From positions 1 through 29,055 of the forward strand of contig JASJQH010000107.1 of assembly GCA_040143965.1 (NCBI GenBank): a stretch of 29,055 nucleotides of DNA, written 5' to 3'. Source of the DNA: Basidiobolus ranarum. Its lineage: Eukaryota > Basidiobolomycota > Basidiobolomycetes > Basidiobolales. Below the pieces are notes generated by a model. The model was not told the origin of the DNA. It saw nothing but the letters and a program-made list of their open reading frames with translations, and ran no database searches. Made by a program: the position numbers and the translations under genes. Of the stretch, positions 10,395 through 19,541 are shown piece after piece; within the stretch, counting starts at the first letter, position 1, and the number at the start of each line of letters is the position of its first letter.

Positions 10395-10597
10395 AATAAA
10401 AAGCAAATCGATGAATAGTGAATCCTTAGGAAGTTTGTTTAGTCATATTTGATTGAATCGACTCCAACTATCCGTATGTGCAAATTTGGGGACAACTAGT
10501 CAATAGTCACTCTCCTTCCATGGTACATTATAGTAACGTTGGGACATCTGAAATTCGTGATTGAATATTTCGCTCGAGTTATTATTGTTCACGACAA
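10395..10597 (-). repeat. 190-bp structured repeat, copy 2
   Basis: The core is 10408-10597; AATAAAA at 10395-10401 is again exactly 6 bp before it. It has the same length as copies 1 and 3. The terminal stem is kept through G-U-compatible changes (TGAATAGT/ATTGTTCA). One change in each internal hairpin introduces a mismatch. The B-box-like motif on minus at 10455-10464 is unchanged, and a T5 run lies past the core on that strand. Similarity to copy 3 extends about 15-20 bp beyond the right end (CGACAACTCAT..TTCATACT), so copies 2 and 3 share some flank. Confidence 0.75.
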
Positions 10598-10921
10598 CTC
10601 ATTCATACTACATACATATTACCAAATCATATGAAATAACCTGAAATCACAACATAAATGAAAATCTGACATTTGCTGAAAAAACATGGTATTGTTAAAG
10701 TACGTTAGTATTAGGGTTAGTGTAGAAAGTAAGATCTCATCTTCTGAATTAAACTGGAAACCCAGCAAAAATCATTGCTTCATGTTGGTTATGTTTTATA
10801 AATAATTCCATCATCATAGTGCAGTCATAACTACACATATTCATCGGAATATCTATATTTTAATTCAAATTATGAGGTAATTAAACCCATCCCACAAACC
10901 CATTGGCGACAGGTGCTACGT
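10598..10921. other. Spacer between repeat copies 2 and 3
   Basis: About 325 bp, AT-rich and unlike the first spacer. It contains TTAGGGTTAG at 10711-10720, a telomere-repeat-like (telobox) motif. No coding potential was seen. Confidence 0.45.
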
Positions 10922-11124
10922 AATAAAAACTCGATCGATGAGTAGTGAATCCCTAGGAAGTTTGTTTAGTCATATTTGATTGAATCGACTCCAACTATCC
11001 ATATGTGCAAATATGGGGACAGCTAGTCAATAGTGAATCTCCTTCCATGGTACATTATAGAAACGTTGGGACATCTGAAATTCGTGACTGAATATTTTGC
11101 GCGAGTTATTATTGTCCACGACAA
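10922..11124 (-). repeat. 190-bp structured repeat, copy 3
   Basis: The core is 10935-11124; AATAAAA at 10922-10928 is 6 bp before it. This is the most diverged copy (12-13 substitutions against the others) yet still exactly 190 bp. The left internal hairpin becomes fully Watson-Crick (CCATAT/ATATGG), and the right one stays paired through a G-U pair (AATTCGTG/CGCGAGTT). The terminal stem has one A-C mismatch. The B-box-like motif on minus is at 10982-10991, followed by a T5 run past the core. Confidence 0.75.
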
Positions 11125-11777
11125 CTCATAATTCATACTGTAAAACTAAACAATTGTAAGCCTAAAATTGTTGACTCTTGTCTAGTATATTGGCATATTT
11201 TTCGTTTATGGAGCCAATTTTAATGAATCAGAAAATAAGAATCTTACACGTCGCAACTGTGAACCGGCATTGATGTTTACATTAGGGACGGAAGAACATC
11301 ATAAGCGACATTTAGGGTGAAGTAATCAGCGCTATCAATGGGGGTTAGGGTTAGGTAGCTCTAAATGTTATCTGAATAGAGTTTTATTATGTTTTCATTG
11401 TTGAAAAACCCCTATAGCATTTAAACAAAATAATTAAGTCCTCAGTCTAACCATTTTGACATTGAGATTGAAACGTACGATGTTTGCATATGATAAGCAT
11501 AACCTGGTAAAGCCGCAACCCTAATAACATAAAAGAAATGGGTGGCTACTGATAAGGTCCAATAAGAATCTCTAACTGGGTGTAAATATTCAAGATTGTT
11601 ATCATTCGTGTATATATATATAGTAATTGTATTGGAGTGCTGAGATATCCAATACGTGCAAGATCATATTGGTGACGCCAATTGTAGTGCATCAAGATTG
11701 GTAAAAATCCCATGATGACCATTTAGCCCAGCTATCTTAAGAAAGTCAACTGTAACCCGACAAACGTCCGATTGATT
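11125..11777. promoter_or_regulatory. Upstream region of the PMT gene with telomere-like motifs
   Basis: There is no gene here. It contains TTAGGGTTAGG at 11345-11355 and AACCCTAA at 11517-11524, the telobox sequence that several fungi use as a Tbf1/Myb-type factor site in promoters. A TATATATATA run lies at about 11611-11620. A promoter role for the PMT gene starting at 11778 is inferred from position only. Confidence 0.4.
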
Positions 11778-14700
11778 ATGTACGTGCGGAATCGGAAGCA
11801 GTTTCAAGATCCCTTACTCGATTCTTCGAACGATTATTGGGAAGATGACAATGATAAGGCTGACAAAAAGCCTATCTCCCGTAAAAGACTTCACATATCC
11901 AATAGACAATGGTATATTATTGCCGGTTTAACGGTATTTGCAGCGTTTGTACGTTTCTATAGACTCAATCATCCGGATTCTGTTGTGTAAGTGTCAACCA
12001 TATGTTTCCAATCACCTTGATGATACGTAGATAATAACTAAATACCTCTGTTTATTTGATTTTTGAACATAGATTTGATGAAGTACATTTTGGAGGCTTT
12101 GCCAGCAAGTACATACACGGTAGATTTTTCATGGATGTACATCCTCCCTTAGCCAAAATGTTGTTAGCTGCTGCTGGATGGTTTGGTGGCTTCGATGGAA
12201 ATTTCGACTTCAGTGATATCGGAAAGTAAGTCTTCGACTGTTTATTATTAAAGCTATCTTTCAAATTACATTATGTTTAATTACGTTCATTTATTAGAGA
12301 TTACGTTGAGCCAAAAGTTCCGTATGTTGCCATGCGTTTACTACCAGCAATTATGGGCTGGCTTTTAGTGCCCATTTCTTATTTGACAGTTAAGCTATCG
12401 GGTCACTCTACACCAGCCGCCACTCTGAGTGCAATTTTGGTGACTTTCGGTTAGTGTGGGCCTCAATTTATCCTGGAGCGAGGTGCATGTATCTAATGAT
12501 TTCCTTGTTTTGAACAGATAACGCCTTGGTGACTCAATCTCGATTAATTCTGTTGGATTCTCCATTGTTGTTCTTTACTGCCCTAACCGCACTTGCATGG
12601 GTACAATTTCATAATCAAAGTGAAAAGTAACTATTCCATGTTTTCTCTGATTGAAATAGCAACCATTGATCCAGTGTAAATCTCTTTATTTGCTCTAGCC
12701 CATTCAGCTCTTCATGGTGGTTCTGGCTAACTGCCACTGGACTGTTCCTAGGGTTATCTGCCAGGTATGGGTTTCACCCAAGTATGGTCAGTAATGTCCA
12801 AACTCGCTAATCAACTTCATTCTAGCGTAAAATGGGTCGGATTGTTTGTGATCGCTTTAATCGGACTTTCTACTGTAAAGCAACTATGGGAGTATGCTGT
12901 AGATCCCTCTGTTCCTCCGGTATGTTGTGTTTTTTTGAATTCCGATTTGTTTGTACTGCTCCTAATGGCAACCTTTTAGAGAGTATTCGTAAGACACTTT
13001 GTTGCTCGTTCGATCTCTTTGATCGCTGTTCCAGTGGCGGTTTACTTGGTGATGTTTCAAATCCACTTCTTCTGCTTAAGAAACAGCGGTGATGGGAATG
13101 GATTCATGTCCCCAGAATTCCAAAGCACCTTGAGTGGAGGGCAAATCGGGGATACTCCAGCTGGTAATGATTTTTGACACATGCTAATCTATGTGGGGCT
13201 GATACTGACCTGATACTGACCTGATACTGTCATAGATATTGCTTATGGCTCCAAGATTTACATTCGCCATTTGAACACCAATGGAGGGTATCTTCACTCC
13301 CATGATCTCTTTTATCCCAGTGGCAGTCACCGTAAGTTTGAGGTTCGAAGTTAGTATTTCGTGTGCAGCAACTTATCCATGATTATAATCAGAGCAACAG
13401 ATCACCTTATATCCACATCGCGACGAGAATAACTGGTGGGTCATCACCAAGATAGTGGATACCGAGGTTCCATACAATCAGACCGAGCTAGAATGGGTAA
13501 AGAATGGTGATACCGTTCGACTACTTCATCCCTCCACTGGAAAGCGTCTTCACAGTCACGATGTCCGTGCTCCCATTACGGAAGCAGAGCACCACAACGA
13601 AGTCAGGTAAGAAGGAATCTACGCAAGCACTTTCAGATATGTTAAATTAATTTGCTCTATATTCCAGTGGATACGAGTGGGGCGACGTGAATGATAACTG
13701 GAGAGTAGAAATCATCGAGCACGACGATCGTGTACCAGAGTCTGCTGACAGACTTATGGCAATCTATAGTAGATTCAGACTCGTTCATATTGGACAAAAC
13801 TGTCACTTATTTTCCCACGATGTGAAATTACCCAAATGGGCTTCCAGTCAGCAGGAGGTTACCTGCATGAAGAGCGCTAAAGTTGAGAAAACCTTGTGGT
13901 TGATTGACACTAACCAGGACGAAAGACGTAAGTATTCTACAAAGGACGGGTATAGGCTGATTTGCTCGATATTCATGCTTTTTCATGTTTGCTTCTAGTT
14001 CCGGAAGATGCCCCTAGGGTTAACTATCGTAAACCTGGATTTTTCAAAAAGTTCTGGGAACTTCAGAAGCGCATGTGGTCTATCAACAATGGTTTGACAG
14101 ACTCCCATCCTTTTGACTCGAGACCTTCTGCTTGGCCACTTATCAATAGAGGAATTAGCTTCTGGTCCAAGGATTCTTCGCAAATATATCTCCTAGGAAA
14201 CCCTATCATCTGGTGGTCAGCTGGAGGCGCCATTGCTTTCTATATCGTCGTTAACATGTTGCTGATACTTCGTCAAAAGAGGGGCTATGATGATAGTGCA
14301 TATGGTAATGTTAATAACGATTTCTTCACCAGAATGATCCAAGCTAATATATTTTCTTTAACTGTATAGATTATTTCAATCTTTATTTCGCATCAGGTGG
14401 ATTTTTCTTCCTTGGCTGGCTTTTACATTATATCCCATTCTTCTTGATGGGAAGACAACTATTCTTACATCATTACCTACCAGCAATCTACTTTGGTATA
14501 CTTTTGCTTGGAGTTACATTTGATTTGTTTACCTCTCGTATGAACACCAAACTCCGCTGGATTGTACTTCTAGTTAGTTCGATTGTAGTGATTTACGTGT
14601 TCTTGTCATTCAGTCCTTTGGTGTATGGTACACCATGGACTAAACAGCAATGTCTGCAACACAGATGGAGAGCTAGATGGGACTTTGATTGCGATCGTAT

Positions 14701-15070
14701 GGCTAACGACTCTCCATCCTCTCCACTGATCACTTTAGGTGAATCAATCGACCCTAAGCCAAGTATTACTAGTGAACTTGACGCACCCGTCAGTATATTA
14801 CCGGTAAACGAAACCGAACCCAAAGTATTTAATAGTGAAGAACTTGACGGACTAGTAAACGAAACTGAACCCAAAGTATTTAATAGTGAAGAACTGGACG
14901 GACTAGCAAACGAAGCTCAAGTCAAACTATCTAAGACTGAGGAACTCGACGCACTTGTCAGTATACTACCAGTAAATGAAGCAGAAACCCAAGAATCTAA
15001 TACTGAAGTGGATGACCCAAACGCGATATTGAGCATTCTACCAGTAGACAATATTCAGCCTCACAACTGA
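11778..15070 (+). CDS. Dolichyl-phosphate-mannose:protein O-mannosyltransferase (PMT, GT39)
   Basis: Twelve exons (11778-11986, 12073-12225, 12298-12449, 12518-12626, 12699-12764, 12826-12919, 12980-13163, 13236-13331, 13393-13606, 13668-13927, 13999-14304, 14370-15070) give 847 aa. It is an ER multi-pass enzyme that moves mannose from Dol-P-Man to Ser/Thr of secretory proteins, essential for fungal wall mannoproteins. The loop-1 motif [11 protein letters not shown] holds the catalytic Asp72-Glu73, formed across intron 1; [13 protein letters not shown] follows. A MIR domain with LHSH repeats spans about 323-512, then the C-terminal membrane block with [10 protein letters not shown]. Subfamily is unclear, closest by eye to PMT1. 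Unusual: about 120 extra acidic C-terminal residues with tandem repeats. The ATG at 11778 is the first in frame. Confidence 0.93.
13199..13231 (+). repeat. 11-bp tandem repeat inside PMT intron 7
   Basis: CTGATACTGAC occurs twice in tandem, followed by a third diverged unit, directly before the CATAG acceptor at 13235. Each unit contains CTGAC, which resembles a branch-point sequence, so the intron may carry several candidate branch points. Confidence 0.7.
14804..14956 (+). repeat. 51-bp coding minisatellite in PMT C-terminal tail
   Basis: There are three head-to-tail units: 14804-14854 and 14855-14905 are nearly identical, and 14906-14956 is diverged. Each encodes 17 residues of the type [17 protein letters not shown]. 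Flanking sequence repeats a related SILPVNE element, so the tail seems to have grown by nested duplications. All units keep the frame. Confidence 0.85.
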
Positions 15071-15286
15071 ACAAGAGAGCTTCACAGCGATTTAGATTCG
15101 AATACTTAGTTTGATCTCGAATATATCTAAATCTTAAGAATTAACTAAAATTCCATGAAATAAAGTACACTTTTCTCAATGACGAATCAGTGGTTATTGA
15201 ATGGTGGTGAAGATGCTACTATAGGGATTTGACAATCAAGGATTCTATTTATTCATTAGAAAGTGAATAGATTGGAGATTACTAAA

Positions 15287-17146
15287 TTATTCTTTGATTG
15301 CTGAGAAAAAGGCGCAGTTATAGGTATATCTCAACATGCAGTTAACATTGGCCGTGTATGCAGATTCCATCATAGATTCACGCTATTGTAAGCATAGAAG
15401 GTTAGAAGGAATAGACTCATGATAGTAATACGGTAAGGGAGAGAGTCCCAATACTTACTTGGATGTTGAATCCAATCTTGGTAGCCAACTCCTTGACCTC
15501 CTCCAAAGTCAACTCAATCGACATCTCACCTGGGGTATTCTCAAAATGATACAAAAGTGGACCTACAGAAGAGCGAATAAGCATGGGAATGTCAAGGCAA
15601 GTGAATCTATCCAATTTACCCAAATTAATCCAGACACCACCCTTCTTTAAAACACCATGAATAGTTTTCAAGTATTGGATCATATTTTTGGCGGTATCAA
15701 TGAAAAAGCACGTTACAATACAATCCCAATTACCTGTTTATATGGAAGCAAGTAATTAGATTACAAGTATTAAGGATAAATTTAAAGTATTGGTTCCATA
15801 CCAATATTATCACTTTCTGATCCGTATACTTCCAGGAAGTCTCCTGCAACCATGGAAAAGTCGCAAGTGGATGGAAGTCCGGAAGGTAATACATCGGGAA
15901 TGAGTACTTTCTGTAGGATATGTTCTTCTTTGATGGCATTCGACTGTGAATGAACAAATGGATAGATTTCGAACTGTTCAGTTTCTGTGGTTCTAAATTC
16001 AATGATAATATGAGAATCTGGGTCGAGTTGAAAGAGAGATAAGGATGAATGTCACCTATTTAAAATGAAGTTGGCTGCGAGAAGCTAAGAGATGAATCTT
16101 CATTAGTCTATCATTGTTAGAGTGTCTAAACTACTAGTTTCAACTCACCATATAGAATGAAAATTCATTTCCTGAAAAATTTGAAGATGATTAGATTATT
16201 ATGTCGTTGTGTGTATGCAGACGCATATATGGATCAAATCTACCTTGACAGCTAAATCCTGAAATTGTAAAGTAGAAAGTTAACGTCAATGGTTTACCAA
16301 CGATCATACATAGAATAGTATTACCTTTTTTGCAGATATCATAAGCCAATCGACCTAAACCAGCACCAGGTACTAAGACGCGAAGTTTTCCTCTATCAAA
16401 ACTGGTTAACGAGGGAAAGCTTACATGATATAAATTCAACATCAAAGGTACCTTTCTTCCACTGGAACGTCTCCATAGAACCTTTCAAGTTCCTCTAAAA
16501 TAGGAGAGTATGCTGCTTCACGTTCGTGTTTTCCCTAGTAGAAAATCTAGCTTAACCAAGGATAAAAGTAGAAATCCCTAGATGAAATAATGTGAATGTA
16601 CCTTCTCACTCCAATCACGAACGAATTGTTTCAAAGTACTACGTACTTTATCCATGTCGAACTCTGAAACAGCGGGACGCTCTTTATTAGCTTTAATTTT
16701 AAGATGAGAAACCTCCTAAGTAAGAAAGAAAATAGAAGAAAGTCTGAGTAACATTCAAGGAAGAAATTTCTTTTAGCAGTATTCATATACGAAACCTGTT
16801 CTTCTTGCTCTACAAAAATCTGGTGATCAGCAACGATGGCTTTTATGAAAGTGTAGTTGTCACTGATGGCTTGGTCAATTCGAGCCAAACGGTCCATATA
16901 ATAGGGTATATATGCTTTGTGCTCCTCGGGAAGTGCCGCATAACTTTCTTTCTTTCTCTTATTAATTCCGTGGCTGTGAACTCGATAAGAGGCGAAAGTA
17001 GCAACTACTTTTCGGAAATGATCTTGTTCCTCTTTTAAATGAACTTCCTCAGGCTCATCGTGGGCATGACCTTGCTCATGTCCATGAGCATGACCATGGC
17101 CATGATCGTGTCCGTGGTGTTCATTGTGCGCAGTGTGGTGATCCAT
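15287..17146 (-). CDS. CARNMT1: Carnosine N-methyltransferase-like SAM-dependent methyltransferase (N2227 family)
   Basis: Eleven exons (minus: 17146-16796, 16715-16602, 16534-16452, 16392-16325, 16258-16244, 16171-16149, 16084-16056, 15992-15802, 15733-15620, 15562-15459, 15382-15287) give 395 aa. The family methylates carnosine or related histidine-containing dipeptides/imidazoles with S-adenosylmethionine. The SAM-binding motif [17 protein letters not shown], the conserved [17 protein letters not shown] (assembled from three tiny exons), [26 protein letters not shown] and [14 protein letters not shown] are all intact. The C-terminus ends CAFFSAIKE, like its relatives. Exons of 15, 23 and 29 nt are notable. 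The first 35 residues are extremely His/Gly-rich, unusual for this family and possibly metal-binding (inference). The intron 1 donor is GTTTCG, a weak match. The natural substrate in fungi is unsettled. Confidence 0.92.
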
Positions 17147-17499
17147 ATTTCAACGGACAGAGAAAATAAGTAATAAAACGTATTAACGTGAATCAAGTAT
17201 GAGAGACACTAGCGTTATAACTACAGGCAACGTTCAACTCAATCCAATCCTGTTCTGATCTAAGGAATTCCATATTTACCATTTACTGAAATAGGAAATA
17301 ACAACACATCTGGTATATTCCATAACAATATATTTGTCTATTATGGTAGACTAGATACCCTCACAACCAACTCAACCTTCCTCTTACATTCCATAAACGT
17401 TTAGCATTGATTGGAGAAGAGCACATATATATCTATAGGATTTTATTTCAGATTGACAGACCAAACGAATACAATAAGGCCTACAAGTGTAGGCAAAAT
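17147..17499. other. Spacer upstream of the methyltransferase gene
   Basis: About 350 bp between two minus-strand genes: the promoter of the methyltransferase and the 3' end of RPS14. It is AT-rich, and no further element was recognised. Confidence 0.45.
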
Positions 17500-18011
17500 T
17501 TACAAACGACGACCACGACGACCACCCTTTCTACGGGTACTATCAGTGGGGATGGGTGTAACATCCTCAATACGACCGATTCTCATACCAGCTCTGGCAA
17601 GAGCACGGAGAGCTGATTGAGCACCAGGACCAGGGGTCTTGGGTCCGTTGCCACCAGTAGCACGGATCTTGATATGAAGAGCGGTGATACCAAGTTCCTT
17701 ACAACGAACAGCAACATCTTGAGCAGCCAACATAGCAGCATAAGGTGAAGATTCATCACGATCGGCCTTAACCTTCATACCACCAGTGACACGGACCATG
17801 GTTTCACGACCAGTCAAATCAGTAACATGGACGAAAGTATCGTTGAAGGAGGCGAAGATGTGAGCGACACCGAAGACAAGTTCACCCTCACGAACTTGAG
17901 GACCAAGGGAGATTGGTTCTTGGGTTTTTACTTTGGTGACTTTCTTGGACTAGAGAGGAATAGTTTAGATTGAGTTGTTGGTGGTTAGGGAATATGAACT
18001 TTACATACCAT
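17500..18011 (-). CDS. RPS14: Small ribosomal subunit protein uS11 (40S S14)
   Basis: The minus-strand exons are 18011-18009 (only the start codon) and 17949-17500; with a 59-bp intron they give 150 aa. It is a component of the 40S platform and is needed for pre-18S rRNA maturation. The protein is full length and highly conserved: [40 protein letters not shown], the [10 protein letters not shown] segment, [19 protein letters not shown], and the basic C-terminus [11 protein letters not shown]. The first coding exon is just ATG, and the intron interrupts directly after it; early introns are common in fungal RPS14 genes. The next upstream gene, MTAP, is divergent, so the two share a roughly 400-bp promoter region. 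Confidence 0.97.
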
Positions 18012-18414
18012 GTTGGTCGATGGATGTCAATCCTGGCTATGGATGTAACGTAAGGTAAAGAGAAGGCGCTGAATCGATTTGCCATCCACTATTATTCGCT
18101 CCCACAAAACTTGCTTCGTATTGGACTCGGAACCCATGGATTTGGTAGTGTGCATGTTAAATTTGCAGTAAAATCATCATAGTTAATTGGCTCATTAGTG
18201 GGGTTATATCGGAAATCATCCATTGGAACTACAGATCTTGTGTAGAATTCCATCATGAATGCAAAATTATCGTGATTTGATTATCATGACTATGATTGGT
18301 CTATATCAGAGGATTGAATCTATATACCAATTCTAGCAAATCTTGTCTAAAATTAGAAAGTGTGAACCATATCAAATATACCACCTTGGTGTAATTCTCT
18401 CGACTCTTTTTACC
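18012..18414. promoter_or_regulatory. Shared divergent promoter region, RPS14 / MTAP
   Basis: About 400 bp between the two divergent start codons. No TATA box or telobox is obvious near the RPS14 side. In-frame codons before MTAP ATG 18415 extend to about 18343 without any ATG, so they are treated as leader. Confidence 0.5.
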
Positions 18415-19305
18415 ATGCACCCAGTCAACATTGCAGTTATCGGCGGCTCCGGCCTTTACAACCTAGACAACCTAGAGATTGTCGAAGAAGTATACCCTAA
18501 TACTCCTTGGGGTTATCCTTCGTCCAAGATTTTAATTGGAAAGATTCCCAGCGGATTAAGAATCGCTTTCTTAGCTCGTCATGGTGCTCGCCATCAGTTC
18601 AGCCCCTCCGAAGTCCCAGCTAGAGCGAATATTGCCGCATTAAAAAGTTTAGGAGTCAAACTTATTATTGCCTTTTCTGCTGTTGGGTCACTTCAAGAGG
18701 AGCTTGAACCAACTCATTTTGTACTTCCCGACCAAATTATTGATCGTACCAAAGGGATTAGACCTTCCACATACTTTGAAGGGGAAGGGATTATTGGACA
18801 TGCTTCTCTAGCTGAACCATTTTGTCCACCTGCTGCTGAAATTATTGCAAAATATAGTGAACTAGTAGAAAATTTGACCGTTCACCAGAAGAAACTTTTG
18901 ATATGTATGGAAGGACCTGCTTTCTCTACCCGTGCTGAATCGAATTTATATCGCTCTTGGGGTGGTGGTGTTATCAATATGTCAGCTTTACCAGAGGCGA
19001 AATTGGCACGTGAAGCGGAGATTGCCTATCAAATGGTTTGTATGTCAACTGACTATGATTGTTGGAGAGAATCTGAAGAAGCAGTTACTGCTGATGCTGT
19101 AATGAAGACTATGGTAACTAATGCAGGCAATGCCAAAAAATTATTACTCGCTATATTAGAACCCCTTGAAAAAGCTATTGAAGAAGGAATTATCACCAAA
19201 GGTATCGCAGGTGGTATGAAATTTGGTATTATGACACCACCTGAGCTTTGTAAATCCGACAAACTTCATTATATTCTACCCGAATATTTCACCAAAAATC
19301 AATAA
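18415..19305 (+). CDS. S-methyl-5'-thioadenosine phosphorylase (MTAP)
   Basis: A single exon of 296 aa. It splits 5'-methylthioadenosine with phosphate into adenine and 5-methylthioribose-1-phosphate, the first step of methionine salvage after polyamine synthesis; cytosol/nucleus. PNP/MTAP-family signatures are in order: IAVIGGSGLYNL at the N-terminus, FLARHGARHQFSPSEVPARA (phosphate/base region), FSAVGSLQEEL, LPDQIIDRTKGIRP, CMEGPAFSTRAESNLYRSWG, VINMSALPEAKLAREAEIAY and the base-recognition segment MSTDYDCW. The length fits the family (about 280-340 aa). ATG 18415 was chosen because it is the first ATG and sits 7 codons before the glycine loop. It matches the fungal MEU1-type sequence closely, and nothing is disrupted. 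It converges on the permease pseudogene. Confidence 0.96.
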   Translation: MHPVNIAVIGGSGLYNLDNLEIVEEVYPNTPWGYPSSKILIGKIPSGLRIAFLARHGARHQFSPSEVPARANIAALKSLGVKLIIAFSAVGSLQEELEPTHFVLPDQIIDRTKGIRPSTYFEGEGIIGHASLAEPFCPPAAEIIAKYSELVENLTVHQKKLLICMEGPAFSTRAESNLYRSWGGGVINMSALPEAKLAREAEIAYQMVCMSTDYDCWRESEEAVTADAVMKTMVTNAGNAKKLLLAILEPLEKAIEEGIITKGIAGGMKFGIMTPPELCKSDKLHYILPEYFTKNQ

Positions 19306-19541
19306 ACTTATTAGTGACGATGTTTTCAATCGAGTTTAACCAAGAAGCTAGAGACCCGTAAAGAGATTTGATCTAAGAAATGAAATAAATCTGATTGAAA
19401 CATTTAATTATATGGTAATTTGAATGATCATCAGGTACATAGGTTTGACAAATCGGTCCATTGAATGAACAAAATAAGTAAACATGAATGACCAAGGAAA
19501 CCAAATGACTATGATAACTTTGGATGAGAATGATTTCCCTA

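Noticed and set aside
9781-11124. Interpretation of the 190-bp repeats as H/ACA or C/D snoRNAs
   Set aside because: There is an ACA near the right end and a GATGA near the left, but hinge and D boxes are not in the right places, and the terminal stem does not fit H/ACA architecture.
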